DNA from: Arthrobacter sp. SO3
GTDB taxonomy: Bacteria; Actinomycetota; Actinomycetes; Actinomycetales; Micrococcaceae
DNA length: 45,573 bases
Assembly: GCF_020532825.1 (NCBI RefSeq)
Contig: NZ_MQTS01000036.1
Coordinates: 1 to 45,573, forward strand
Reading direction: 5' to 3'
Position numbers and translations under genes: made by a program. The notes below the pieces were generated by a model, which had not been told where the DNA came from, made no database searches, and worked only from the letters and a program-made list of their open reading frames with translations. The number at the start of each line of letters is the position of its first letter. Within the stretch, counting starts at the first letter, position 1. This document shows, one piece after another, positions 30,508 to 39,781 of this stretch.

Positions 30508-31674
30508 TCAGGCTGCCTGCCAGCGGGCCGGGAGCGACTTCAGCCCGTAGACGATGGTGCTTTCCATCCGTTCAAGGCGCGCCCCCGGGTCCAGGGTCAG
30601 TCCGGGCAGCCGGGACAGGATGCCCTCCAGCGCGACCCTTGCTTCAAGCCGTGCAAGCGGGGCCCCGAGGCAGAAGTGGATGCCGTGGCCGAATGCCAGA
30701 TGCCGGATCTGGTCCCGGTCGATGTCGAACCGGGCGGCCCGCTGGAATTGCCGCTCGTCGCGGTTTGCGGAGCCGATCCAGGCCACCACCGGGGCGCCGG
30801 CCGGAATCTGTACGTCGCCCAGGGTGGTGTCGGCAACCGTCACCCGGTACATGGACTGGACGGGTGACCGGAAGCGGAGCACTTCCTCGATGGCCTGCGG
30901 AAGCAGGGACGGCTCCTTCAGTAACCGTTCGATGGTGCCGGGCACTTCAGTGAAGCAAAGGACCGCGTTGCCAATCAGGTTGGTGGTTGTTTCGTTGCCG
31001 GCGACGAGCAGCAGGGCGCAGAAACCCAGCAGTTCGGCCACGTTCAGTTTCTGCCCGTCAATCTCGGCGGAGAGCAGGTTGCTGATCAAATCGGTGCCGG
31101 GCCGGGTCCGCCGCCGTTCGATCAGGTCCAGGAAGTACCCGGTCATCTCCGCGTTGGCGGCCTGGTGGTCCTCATTCGTCGTACTGGTCCGCGTTTGGCT
31201 CACGATGACATCGGACCACTGCTTGAAGCGGTCGCGGTCTTCGGCGGGGATGCCCATGAGTTCCGAGATCACGATGACCGGCAGCGGGTACGCCAACGCC
31301 TGGATCAGGTCTGCGGTTCCGAGCGAAGCGATCCCCTCCAGAAGCTCCTCCGTGAGATTTGAGATGCGGGGAGCGAGGGCGTCGACAGCTTTCGGCGTGA
31401 ACGCCTGGGTCACCAGGGAGCGCAGTTGCCGGTGCCGCGGCGGGTCGGTGGTGATCAGGCTCGAAGCGAACAGGTGACCTGTCTCGGAGGGATCCTCGCC
31501 GCCCATCCTGGAGGAAAAGCTGGCATGTTCGGACAGCACCCGCTGCACGTCGTCATACCGGAAGACATGCCAGCTCCCCGATTGCTCGTCGTGAAAGACG
31601 GGTGCGGCTTCCCGCATTCTCTCGTACTGGGGAAAAGGGTCCAACGGATGCTCGTTGGCCGGGGCGAATTCCAT
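30508..31674 (-). CDS. Cytochrome P450
   Basis: A 388-residue soluble bacterial P450. The heme loop is FGHGIHFCLG with Cys335 as ligand, the I-helix oxygen motif is LLVAGNETTT, and the ExxR pair is in EEVLRFRSPV. It hydroxylates or otherwise oxidises a hydrophobic substrate and needs separate ferredoxin and reductase partners, none of which are adjacent. AGAGAGG lies 6 bases before the ATG. It sits between the phosphotransferase gene (107 bases upstream) and the acyl-CoA ligase gene (56 bases downstream), so a shared acyl substrate is possible. Confidence 0.95.
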   Translation of the reverse strand: MEFAPANEHPLDPFPQYERMREAAPVFHDEQSGSWHVFRYDDVQRVLSEHASFSSRMGGEDPSETGHLFASSLITTDPPRHRQLRSLVTQAFTPKAVDALAPRISNLTEELLEGIASLGTADLIQALAYPLPVIVISELMGIPAEDRDRFKQWSDVIVSQTRTSTTNEDHQAANAEMTGYFLDLIERRRTRPGTDLISNLLSAEIDGQKLNVAELLGFCALLLVAGNETTTNLIGNAVLCFTEVPGTIERLLKEPSLLPQAIEEVLRFRSPVQSMYRVTVADTTLGDVQIPAGAPVVAWIGSANRDERQFQRAARFDIDRDQIRHLAFGHGIHFCLGAPLARLEARVALEGILSRLPGLTLDPGARLERMESTIVYGLKSLPARWQAA

Positions 31675-31781
31675 GACTGGCCTCTCTGCTCAGCCCGGCG
31701 ATGTATCGGCCTGGCCGATCCGTCGGGGCGTCGGATTATTGGACCGTGGGACCCTGATTTTATCCAAGCCATCGCTCCACG

Positions 31782-32789
31782 TCAGTAGCTCGTGACGACG
31801 TGCCGCCATAGCCAGAAATCGCGGTCGTCCAGGATTGCGGCCCGCAGCTGCGCCGACCCCGGCGCCGGTACGTCCTCGGAGGCAAGGCGGAAGGCCAGCG
31901 TGGCCGCCGAGCGCGCCCAGGTCGCAATGACCAGCAACGGGAGCAACTCCGGATCAATGTCCCTGAACACCAGATGCTCGCGCAGCGGCGCAAGGGCCCA
32001 CCCGCCGGGCCCGAAGGCTTTGTCGAAGGCTGCGAGCTGGGCGACCCGGGAAAACGCCATGTCGGACGATTCACCAAGGTATTGGAGGTAGAAGACGAGG
32101 TCGTGTCCCGGCACTCCATAGAGCGACGACCGTTCCCAGTCCATGACTTGAAGCCCGCCGCCGGCCTGCACCAGGAGGTTCGGGTGGCTCAAGTCAGCGT
32201 GTTCGAACACGGCCGGCAGCGTACTGTCCCGCAGCGGCCCCAGCAGTTCGTGGGTGCGGCGGACCAGCGCGGACACTTCGGCGTCCCCCGGCAGCAGCGC
32301 GGCGAGGGCCTCCAGCGGGCGCTCGACCGTCCGCCCGTACCAGTCCGCGTTCTCCGGTCCCGGCCGGGTGCAAGGCAGGGCGGCTACAAAGTCCACGCCA
32401 AGGGCGACCGCCCCGGCAAGATCCCCGGCGACCCGCTGCGGGTCCAGCGGAACTCCGGTCAGTGCGGTCTCCACCAGGACGGTGTGTTCCCCCATCTCCA
32501 GGGTGGCCACAGTGCGGGGAATTCCGTCCACCCGCCCGTCGCTGAGGTCGGTGAGCTCACGCAGCATTTCCGCCTCCCGGTGGACGCCTTCGTTGTCGCC
32601 CGGGCACCGCGGTACCTTGACCACGAGTGCGGGATGGTGGGTTCCACCCGCGAAAACCAGCCCCACCACGTGCCGGGAGGTGGTGAATTGCGGCGTAATC
32701 ATGACGGTGTCCCACTGCGGGCCCAGCCCGAATGCCGCGAGGCCCCATTCTTCGTAGTGCCGGCGAAGTACTGAGTCGATGAAGTTCAC
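31782..32789 (-). CDS. Aminoglycoside-phosphotransferase-family kinase
   Basis: A 335-residue small-molecule kinase of the APH/choline kinase superfamily. Lys58 (LVVKVPR) is the probable ATP-binding lysine, His197-x-Asp199-x4-Asn204 (HADLSHPN) is the catalytic loop, and Asp217 (VMDWERSS) binds metal. The target is unknown; by context it may be a sugar or a lipid-linked intermediate rather than an antibiotic. GTG 32789 is chosen because GGGGAGGAG lies just upstream and it overlaps the stop of the NTase-kinase gene (GTGA), so the two are translationally coupled. Confidence 0.88.
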   Translation of the reverse strand: MNFIDSVLRRHYEEWGLAAFGLGPQWDTVMITPQFTTSRHVVGLVFAGGTHHPALVVKVPRCPGDNEGVHREAEMLRELTDLSDGRVDGIPRTVATLEMGEHTVLVETALTGVPLDPQRVAGDLAGAVALGVDFVAALPCTRPGPENADWYGRTVERPLEALAALLPGDAEVSALVRRTHELLGPLRDSTLPAVFEHADLSHPNLLVQAGGGLQVMDWERSSLYGVPGHDLVFYLQYLGESSDMAFSRVAQLAAFDKAFGPGGWALAPLREHLVFRDIDPELLPLLVIATWARSAATLAFRLASEDVPAPGSAQLRAAILDDRDFWLWRHVVTSY

Positions 32790-34147
32790 GGCTCCTCCCC
32801 GGGTTCCGGTGCCTGCGAATCGGGCTGGGCGGAGGTGGCCGCGTCGGGGGAAGTTCCCGCCAGCTGTCCCCACACAATCCCGGTGGCAGCCCGCTGCAGG
32901 AGCGGCTGGGGCTGGGCAGCATCAAGCACCCACGTCCTCGGGCGCCGCTTCGCCTTTTCCAGATGGGCCTTACGCCGCTTTTCGAAGACCTCAGCCGGGT
33001 GCCTACCGTTGCCCGGGAGCAAGATCCCGCCAGGCGCGTCGAGTACGAGCAGTACGTCGGGGTCGGACATCAGCGCGGACGCCAAGGCGGTTTCGGTCCG
33101 GCTTCCGGCGGTGGTCCCGGTTGGCCCCGGTAGCGGGGTGTCATAGGCCGGCCGGTCCACAACAACCACGCGGCCCCGAAGGCAATGGTATTTTGCGGCC
33201 AACGCGCCCCGGAGCTGCCTGAACAGTGTCAGGCCGCGTCGCCCACCCGGAATCCGGGTGATCCAGCTGTCCCAACGGCCGGGCCCCTTCACGCCCAGGG
33301 ACACGTAGCGGCTGGGAATGGGAAAGTTCTCAACAAGGCGGTGCAGCAACGTCGTCTTGTCTGCACCCTCCGGCCCCATCACACCAACCACAAGCCCGCG
33401 GCTGAAGCGGCCCGGGAAGGTGGGGCTGAGCAGCCGGAGCACCCTGTTTCGCAACGCGGTCAAGCGCGTGCGCAGGGGTGCGTTCCGGGTCAGGGCTGAA
33501 GCCATGCGCAAGGCCGGATCACGAAAATCGTCAAAGCTGCCGGACCGGACGAGCTTCAGCAGCTCCGCAGCGCTGCCGGGTCCCACCTGCCGGTCGACGT
33601 AGGCCGCGATCACGTCGTCGGTCGAAGCGAGCGCGCCGGCGATCCGGACGGTTTCCATCCGTTTAGGCCGGACCGCTCCGCCCTTGTCCAGCATGGTGTG
33701 GAGGAGCTGGAGCCATGCCTGTTCGGTGGTTGCGGGGAGCCAAAGCAGCCCGTTGCGGATGCGGCGTTTGAGGCACCCAGCGGCCAGGGCGGTATGCCAC
33801 TGTTGAAACGGTCCGAAAGAGATCTCCGAGACGATGTCGAGTTTGAGCCACAGGTCTTCCGCGGCGTCGTAGTTGAAGTAGAAGCGGTGGCTTCCGTGCC
33901 CGCGGGCCAGGACCCGTCGGAATCCCACACCGGCCAGCAGCGCGTCGACGCGCTGGCTGTGGCCGTCTCCCACGAGGATGTCCACATCGCCGTGCGGGCG
34001 GACCAGGTCATCTTCGCCGCGCAGCAGCACCCACGGGAGCCCGGACCCATCGAGGGCCCGGAACGCCATCGCAATCGTCGGGTGGATCTCCGGCTGCTCG
34101 CCGCTCCATTCCCCGGGGTCGGTCTGGCGGCTAATCGGGACTTCCAT
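32786..34147 (-). CDS. Nucleotidyltransferase-kinase fusion with altered Walker A
   Basis: A 453-residue paralogue of the first 410 residues of the 26591-28465 protein, lacking its methyltransferase-like part. The nucleotidyltransferase-like domain has LLRGEDDL and Asp54/Asp56 (GDVDILV). The P-loop reads GPEGADKTT (258-266), with Asp263 (codon GAC) where the paralogue and the Walker A consensus have Gly (GGC), one base away. The DRPAYD segment is kept. GGGGGAG lies 6 bases before ATG 34147. Its stop overlaps the start of the phosphotransferase gene, indicating joint action of two kinase-like proteins. The true substrate is unknown. Confidence 0.85.
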   Translation of the reverse strand: MEVPISRQTDPGEWSGEQPEIHPTIAMAFRALDGSGLPWVLLRGEDDLVRPHGDVDILVGDGHSQRVDALLAGVGFRRVLARGHGSHRFYFNYDAAEDLWLKLDIVSEISFGPFQQWHTALAAGCLKRRIRNGLLWLPATTEQAWLQLLHTMLDKGGAVRPKRMETVRIAGALASTDDVIAAYVDRQVGPGSAAELLKLVRSGSFDDFRDPALRMASALTRNAPLRTRLTALRNRVLRLLSPTFPGRFSRGLVVGVMGPEGADKTTLLHRLVENFPIPSRYVSLGVKGPGRWDSWITRIPGGRRGLTLFRQLRGALAAKYHCLRGRVVVVDRPAYDTPLPGPTGTTAGSRTETALASALMSDPDVLLVLDAPGGILLPGNGRHPAEVFEKRRKAHLEKAKRRPRTWVLDAAQPQPLLQRAATGIVWGQLAGTSPDAATSAQPDSQAPEPGEEP

Positions 34148-34275
34148 GTGTTTCTCCCCCTGTAACAATGGAAATGATGCCTGGCGGACCCTGCCGGGGA
34201 AGTCCCCCAAACAATGTCGGTTTCTGCTGGCTGTGGCCTTCGCCTGCCTCCCGATGATGCGCGAGAGGCCCGCGG

Positions 34276-35148
34276 CTAGGGCGCGTAGGCATACTGCACG
34301 ACCCAGTCGATTTCCAGATGTCCGGAAGTTTCAGGCTTGGGTGATGACGAGTCCGCTCCGTCCTTGGTCTCAGCCTGCAGGGTCAGCCGCATGTTGGTGT
34401 TGGGAACCCCTTCGGGAATGGAGGTCTTGCCCACGAATTCGCCGTCCCAAAACCACTTCACTTTGCCGGGCGTCCATTCCGTCGTCGCCACATGCCAGTC
34501 AGTCGCGTCGGTCCGCGAGTAGTACTTCGTGGAGGGGTCGAACCGGGCCGGTCCTTTGAGGGTCGAATCCTTGATGGCTGAGACGCCATACATTTTCCCG
34601 ATCAGTTCGCCCTCCGGCCAATCGATCTCGCCTTCAATCCAGTCATCGCTCGAGGGCCAGAGCATAAAGGCGATTTTGTAGCCAGGCAGGCTGTCGGACC
34701 GGAACCGGATGGAGTAGCGGCCATAGGTCTGGCCGGCGTAGCCGAAGGGGACAATGCTCGCTACCCGCGGTGTGCCGTTCTTCGTGTGCAGGTAGTAGTC
34801 GAGTTTTCCGTCGTTCACGGAGAGGACGGAATCCGGCGTGTAGCGCCCCTCGCCGGAGGTGTCTTTGAGATCGTGGTAGCCACGCATGTCCGGGCCATAG
34901 ACCTCCCCCACCTGGCCCAGCCGGGCCGGGGTGGTAAAGTCCTGGGCACCGGTTTGCTTCCAGCCCGGGAGGTCACCCACCGGCATATCAGTCGGCGAGG
35001 ATGCCCGCGAGAAGAACCAGACCACCGCTATCAGCAGGGCGGTGGCGACGACCATCGCGATAACCCTGGCGAAAGTCCCGCCTCCTTTGCCCAAGCTAAC
35101 CGGTTTTTTTGATTTGGTAGATTCGGACGGCTCCATTGTCAAATACAT
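34276..35148 (-). CDS. Membrane-anchored GH16 family glycosidase
   Basis: A 290-residue protein. Residues about 27-47 form one membrane helix after a basic N-terminus (signal anchor), and the rest is extracellular. The GH16 catalytic motif ExDxxE is intact as Glu174-Asp176-Glu179 (GEIDWPEG), with flanking YGRYSIRFRSDSLPGYKIAFMLWP and WHVATTEWTPGKVKWFWDG typical of the fold. GH16 enzymes cut or transglycosylate beta-1,3/1,4 glucans and galactans. In polysaccharide loci they trim or release polymer. Start ATG 35148 overlaps the upstream gene by 53 bases; ATG 35136 is an alternative. Neither has a strong ribosome site. Confidence 0.92.
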   Translation of the reverse strand: MYLTMEPSESTKSKKPVSLGKGGGTFARVIAMVVATALLIAVVWFFSRASSPTDMPVGDLPGWKQTGAQDFTTPARLGQVGEVYGPDMRGYHDLKDTSGEGRYTPDSVLSVNDGKLDYYLHTKNGTPRVASIVPFGYAGQTYGRYSIRFRSDSLPGYKIAFMLWPSSDDWIEGEIDWPEGELIGKMYGVSAIKDSTLKGPARFDPSTKYYSRTDATDWHVATTEWTPGKVKWFWDGEFVGKTSIPEGVPNTNMRLTLQAETKDGADSSSPKPETSGHLEIDWVVQYAYAP

Positions 35149-37357
35149 GGTCGGCTTTGTCCCCTACGGCTAACTCCCGTTCAAGAGCGGGGAGAAGGTT
35201 GGCATCGAATAGTTTGTCTTTGATCGCTTGTGCAAGCTGTGAGTCAGAGAAAACGACGAAGATGCGCTCAGGTTTCCAGTTGTTGTTTGCGTAGCGCGCC
35301 ACATCCTCCGGCTTCACGTTTCCGTTGTATTTCTGGAGGAACTTGGTCAGCGAGGTGACCCTGCCCCATTCCAGGTAGCTGGGGTAGTTCGGCCCAACCA
35401 GGAGCGGGAAGAAAGCGTTGGTCTCAAAGATTACGTCCCTCGCCCCAACACGTGCGTCGAGCCATTGGGCCGCGACTACATCTTCCTTGGGTACCCGGAA
35501 CTTAGCTTCCTGCTGGAAGTACACAATCGTGAACAGCACGGCCATGATCGTCAGTGAAGCGGTGGCGCCCAGCACAGCTTTCCGCGTACGCACGGGCCCC
35601 GCCCAGAACAGCCAGGCCGCCCCCACGGCCAGCCACGGAAGGGCGAAGAGGAAGATGCGGAACTTGGCCTCACCGCCATAGGATTGGCCCAGGAGCCAGA
35701 ACATTGGCGCGCCCGCCAGCCAGGCGACGATCACCGTCTGCCGGACGTTGCCTCGGAGCAAGTTGCGGACGAAGCCGGCCAGCCCGAGCAGCCCGATGAG
35801 GAACGACAGGGCATCCGGAGTGCGGGACAGCCAACCGGAAGCATTATCGAGGCGGCTGGCCTCGGGAAGCGTGTAACTGGCGTTCTTGAAGAAGTCGAAG
35901 CCGGTGAACAGCCCGTATTTGTTGGACACAAAGTCGAGGTTGGGCAGAAGGTATGCGAACGCCATGAGCGCCAGCACCGGACCGATCCACTTGGGCCTGA
36001 AGTAGCCGAAGACGAAGAGCGGGAGTAGCGACAGGATGGCCATGTACGGCGTCAGCTGATGGCTCACAACCGTCACGGCCTGCAGGAGGAGAATCGTCAG
36101 CGCCGCCGGCAGGACCATGGCACGGCCCGGGCGGGCAGCTTCAACCTGCGGGGCAGCCGCGAGCCCCCGTTTGAACCGCTCCTGCAGTCTCTGCAGCCGG
36201 CCCTCCACCATGGTGGCGATGCGGACCGGTGTGCCGCGGAGGAAGGTCAGTGCGATCAGGCACATCGTCAGGTAGAGGGTGTAGGAAAAGGCCTGGGGTG
36301 AGTAGTAGTTCTGGTTTACCCAGTTGGTGAGGGTAAAGACCAGGGTCGCGGTCCAGTAGATCCGCGGGTTGGACGTGAGGGTCCGCGCGATGGCCAGAAC
36401 GATCACGACGTCCAGCATGGCGAAACCGAACTCCGCCAGAGCCGCGTAGTCCACAGCGTTGTGGTAGCCGACAACTTCGCCCATAAAGGCGCTGACCGAG
36501 AAGAAACCCGGCCACCGGTTGTAGATGTCGATCGAGGGATCCACCTGGCCCGTGGCCCCGATGTAGTTCGTCACCGCGATGTGCTTGTAGGACCAGGGAA
36601 GCCGGGGAACACTGACCACCATGGCCGCCGAGGCGTAGAGCATGGCGACGAGCCCGGTCGTGGCGGCCGCCAGGAAGCTGTTGGACGCCATCTTTCGTGC
36701 CGCGACCGCCCAGATGCACAGCGCGGCGACGGCGGCGACGGCGACGTACCAGATCAGCGGAAACGTTGTCAGCAGCCCCCGGGTACCGACGAGGTCTTCG
36801 CCCGTCAGGGCAAGGGCCACGCCCCACAGCACCATCGCGAAGCCGAGGACGGCCCACGGCACGTAGGTGGACGGACCCCGGCCCCGGAACGCCTCCAGGG
36901 TCCGCACGGAGCGCCAGTCAATCGCCCGGCTGCGGGCCGGATGCCCGTGAACTGAATGCCGGCCCGTTCCAATCCCAGGGGGAAAGACAGCGATCAGGGC
37001 CGACGCCGCCACCAGGATGGCGGCTGCCACAGGCCGGGGATGCCACAGGTGGGTCCACGCCATGATGACCGCCGGAACGGAGTAGATGGCCGCACTCAAC
37101 ACCACTGTCCACACCAAGCGTGCGGCCGGATCGGCGTCGGGAAGCCGCCGTACCAGAGCCCATCCGGGCAGCACGAGACAGCCCAGGAGCGTGACCGGCG
37201 CGAGCACCGGACCGCCCAGGTCAAAGAGAATAAGGACGGCGAGCAGGACACCGGCCGCCGCCAGCCCAAAGTCCCAGGGCCGGTCGGCCCTCAGCGCCGC
37301 TACCGATCGTTTCGGGGACTTGGGGGTAGGTGTTTCGTCGTGGAGTAAGAGACTCAT
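35096..37357 (-). CDS. Large polytopic membrane protein, polymerase or GT-C-like
   Basis: A 753-residue integral membrane protein with roughly 14-16 helices in the first 600 residues and a C-terminal soluble domain (about 620-753: DVVAAQWLDARVGARDVIFETN, NYPSYLEWGRVTSL). A long extracytoplasmic loop contains NYIGATGQVDPSIDIYNRWPGF, reminiscent of loops in GT-C glycosyltransferases and O-antigen-polymerase-like proteins. No exact family was recognised. It may polymerise or extend lipid-linked glycan on the outer membrane face. AAGGAAG lies 13 bases before the ATG. It overlaps the GH16 gene, so they are co-translated. Confidence 0.8.
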   Translation of the reverse strand: MSLLLHDETPTPKSPKRSVAALRADRPWDFGLAAAGVLLAVLILFDLGGPVLAPVTLLGCLVLPGWALVRRLPDADPAARLVWTVVLSAAIYSVPAVIMAWTHLWHPRPVAAAILVAASALIAVFPPGIGTGRHSVHGHPARSRAIDWRSVRTLEAFRGRGPSTYVPWAVLGFAMVLWGVALALTGEDLVGTRGLLTTFPLIWYVAVAAVAALCIWAVAARKMASNSFLAAATTGLVAMLYASAAMVVSVPRLPWSYKHIAVTNYIGATGQVDPSIDIYNRWPGFFSVSAFMGEVVGYHNAVDYAALAEFGFAMLDVVIVLAIARTLTSNPRIYWTATLVFTLTNWVNQNYYSPQAFSYTLYLTMCLIALTFLRGTPVRIATMVEGRLQRLQERFKRGLAAAPQVEAARPGRAMVLPAALTILLLQAVTVVSHQLTPYMAILSLLPLFVFGYFRPKWIGPVLALMAFAYLLPNLDFVSNKYGLFTGFDFFKNASYTLPEASRLDNASGWLSRTPDALSFLIGLLGLAGFVRNLLRGNVRQTVIVAWLAGAPMFWLLGQSYGGEAKFRIFLFALPWLAVGAAWLFWAGPVRTRKAVLGATASLTIMAVLFTIVYFQQEAKFRVPKEDVVAAQWLDARVGARDVIFETNAFFPLLVGPNYPSYLEWGRVTSLTKFLQKYNGNVKPEDVARYANNNWKPERIFVVFSDSQLAQAIKDKLFDANLLPALERELAVGDKADHVFDNGAVRIYQIKKTG

Positions 37358-37477
37358 GTCGCTGATACTTCCTTGATCGATCTGCGGGGACTGTGCGGAA
37401 GTCGGCGTCCCCTTGAGACGCGTTCCCCCAGGAACTGTGTGTGTGCCATCGGCCGTGCCAGAAACTCCGAGCCCCGT

Positions 37478-38776
37478 CTATGTCTTCCCGGACCGGCGCT
37501 CGAGGAGGTAATTGAGTGGTCCCCGCGCCACGGCGAGAAGTTCGGTCCGCAGGGCTTTCGCGACCTGCGGGTCCCGGGGCGCCGGTGCCGCCGCCTCCGC
37601 CGAACTTTGCCCCAGCGAGTGATTCCGGGCGTTTCTCAGGAAATGCAGCGCGCCTTGCGGGCTTCGGGCAATCGCCAGACGTGCCGTGTGCGGGTTCAGG
37701 AGAATCTTTGTCAGCCAGGATCCGAGCCCTTTGCCGTACCCTCGTGCCTGGATGATCAGATCCTCCAGCTCCGCCCGGTGGCGGTGCCAGACAATCGCGG
37801 AGGGCTGCACGACCAGCGAGTGCCCGTCAAGGATCACCCGGGTAAACATGTCGATGTCCTCACCGCCCCCAGTACGCGTCCCCACACCGAGCGCCGGATC
37901 AAAGGCCCCCAGCGCCAGGGCGGTCCGTCGATCGAGCGCGAAGTTCGCTCCGGTGCCGAAGGCCCCTACGCAAAACGGAAATGTCGGCAGATCGGCGGGA
38001 GGGTCCGCCATGGAGTAGACCTTCGGTGCGATGATCTTGGACCAGTTAACGCGTTCGTCGAAGTAGCCTTGGGCGGGCGAACGCAACTCACCGGCCGGCA
38101 CCAGGCCGGTCACGCAGGCAACATCGGGGGCCTGTTCAAAACCGGCCGCAATCCCCCGCAGCCAGAACTCATCCACGACGACGTCGTCATCCGTGAACGC
38201 GACGATGTCTCCACGCGCACGGCGCAAGCCGGCGTTGCGCGCCCTCGACAACCCCGGCCTCGGCTCGGAGACCAGGGTCAAACGGGGGTCCTGAAAATCG
38301 TCCCGGACCATGTCACGGGTCTCGGCGGTGCTTGCCCCGTTGTCCACAACGATGACGTCGAAATCCGGGTAATCGAGGTGCAGGATCGCGGTGAGGGCGC
38401 CACGCAACAACGAAGCGCGGTCCCGCGTGCAGACGATCACGGTGATCGACGGCGTCGACGACTTCGGGGAAGCCACTGCCGCGGGCAATGCCGCCGCTGC
38501 GGACTCCAGGACGCCACAATCCAGGACGCCGCCTGGCGCGTCGACGTCGATGAACCCGCGCACGGACGATCCGCTGCGCACGAGCAGGCGTGCGCGGTGA
38601 TAGCCCATGGAGTCCTGGAGCCTGAGGTGGGTGTAGCCCGCAAGCGAATCGAGATCGACGGCGCCGACCCACAGGGCCCCGGCCCAGTCGGGCACCGATT
38701 CGCTACCCATTGACGGTGCAATGTCCAGTCCTGCGTCCTCAGGTGCCACCACGAACTCATTTCCAACTTCGATCAC
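37478..38776 (-). CDS. GT2 glycosyltransferase with N-terminal extension
   Basis: A 432-residue protein. An N-terminal domain of about 120 residues has no recognised family (VIEVGNEFVVAPEDAGLD). A GT-A glycosyltransferase domain follows (about 125-350): ITVIVCTRDRASLLRGAL, FDVIVVDNGAS, LSRARNAGLRRARGDIVAFTDDDVVVDEFWL with the metal-binding DDD, and GGGEDIDMFTRVI. GTG 38776 is chosen because GGAGGG lies 7 bases upstream and its start overlaps the stop of the preceding GT2 gene (GTGA). Third gene of a tightly coupled three-glycosyltransferase unit. Confidence 0.9.
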   Translation of the reverse strand: MIEVGNEFVVAPEDAGLDIAPSMGSESVPDWAGALWVGAVDLDSLAGYTHLRLQDSMGYHRARLLVRSGSSVRGFIDVDAPGGVLDCGVLESAAAALPAAVASPKSSTPSITVIVCTRDRASLLRGALTAILHLDYPDFDVIVVDNGASTAETRDMVRDDFQDPRLTLVSEPRPGLSRARNAGLRRARGDIVAFTDDDVVVDEFWLRGIAAGFEQAPDVACVTGLVPAGELRSPAQGYFDERVNWSKIIAPKVYSMADPPADLPTFPFCVGAFGTGANFALDRRTALALGAFDPALGVGTRTGGGEDIDMFTRVILDGHSLVVQPSAIVWHRHRAELEDLIIQARGYGKGLGSWLTKILLNPHTARLAIARSPQGALHFLRNARNHSLGQSSAEAAAPAPRDPQVAKALRTELLAVARGPLNYLLERRSGKT

Positions 38777-39780
38777 GTGGCTTCCCTCCAGGGAGGGCGG
38801 CCATTGGGGACAGGAGGTGAGCCGGCCAGGAGCGATCCTGAGCCCTGGGCAAGCCTGCGGCCGCGGAGGTATCCGGCCGCTGTGACCGCCAGAACCGCCA
38901 CGTAGGCGCCTGCCCGGCGCAAACCCTGGGGGTCGGCGCCGCGGCTCCAGTCCGCCAGTCCGGAGAATACCGCCCGCGGCAGGACACTGCGCACGTAACG
39001 CCGCTCTGGGCCCAAGGCCCGTTTGTGGCCCACCACGTGGCTGACCTGGGCCTTGGAAATGCCCTCCGACCAGGAACGTTCCAGCATGTACCGGAACGTC
39101 CCGCGCTGGACCGGAACAAAGTGATGAACCAGGGCTGCAGGCTCGTACACAATGCGCGAACCCGGGGAACCGATCGATGCCCGAATGCAAATCTCGGTCT
39201 CTTCGCATCCCAGCGGTTTCGTCCCCTGCCGGCCCAGTGAGAGGTTGAAGCCACCCACCTGCTGGAGCACCTGAAGCCTAAAGGACATGTTTGCGCCGAT
39301 GACATTCCGCACTTCGGAGGCCACCTTTGGCATACCGCGGTGGCTGCAGCCGACGATCCAGTCCAGTTCCGGGCCGAAGTGACCGGGCCGGCCGGCTTCC
39401 CATGCCGGCTCAACCTTGCCACCGACGGCAAGGACGTCGGAATCGTCGTAGAGGGCAGTCAGCTTCTCGAGCCAGTCGGGAGCCGCCACGGCGTCGTCGT
39501 CCAGAAACGCCACGATCTCTGAGGTTGCCAGGCCAACGCCGGTGTTGCGTGCCCCGGAGAGCCCCTGGAGCCCAGTGCTCTCCACCAGGGTGACGTCCTG
39601 TATTGCGGCCACGAGCCGCTTGTACAGGTCCTCGTTGTGGTCAACCACAACGATCACCTGCTTCGGCTGGAGCGTCTGGGCGTGGACGGAATCGATGACG
39701 TCCATCAGCAGTTCCCAGCGCTGCTCCGTGTAGGAGCAGATGACCACGGAGGCGGAGGGTCGGAAATTGAAGTCGAGCAC
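38773..39780 (-). CDS. GT2 family glycosyltransferase
   Basis: A 335-residue GT-A enzyme. Core motifs are ASVVICSYTEQRWELLMDVI, VIVVVDHNED, LSGARNTGVGLATSEIVAFLDDDAVAAPDWL with the metal-binding DDD, and ETEICIRA. A hydrophobic C-terminal stretch (AGAYVAVLAVTAAGYL) suggests membrane association. GTG 39780 is chosen because GGAAGGAG precedes it by 6 bases; the frame continues upstream into the neighbouring gene. It starts one base after the upstream GT2 gene ends and overlaps the next one. Confidence 0.9.
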   Translation of the reverse strand: MLDFNFRPSASVVICSYTEQRWELLMDVIDSVHAQTLQPKQVIVVVDHNEDLYKRLVAAIQDVTLVESTGLQGLSGARNTGVGLATSEIVAFLDDDAVAAPDWLEKLTALYDDSDVLAVGGKVEPAWEAGRPGHFGPELDWIVGCSHRGMPKVASEVRNVIGANMSFRLQVLQQVGGFNLSLGRQGTKPLGCEETEICIRASIGSPGSRIVYEPAALVHHFVPVQRGTFRYMLERSWSEGISKAQVSHVVGHKRALGPERRYVRSVLPRAVFSGLADWSRGADPQGLRRAGAYVAVLAVTAAGYLRGRRLAQGSGSLLAGSPPVPNGRPPWREAT

Positions 39781-39781
39781 C

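Noticed and set aside
31782..32789. Antibiotic resistance gene
   Set aside because: The APH-like fold alone does not show drug modification, and the gene is coupled to an NTase-kinase gene in a glycan locus.
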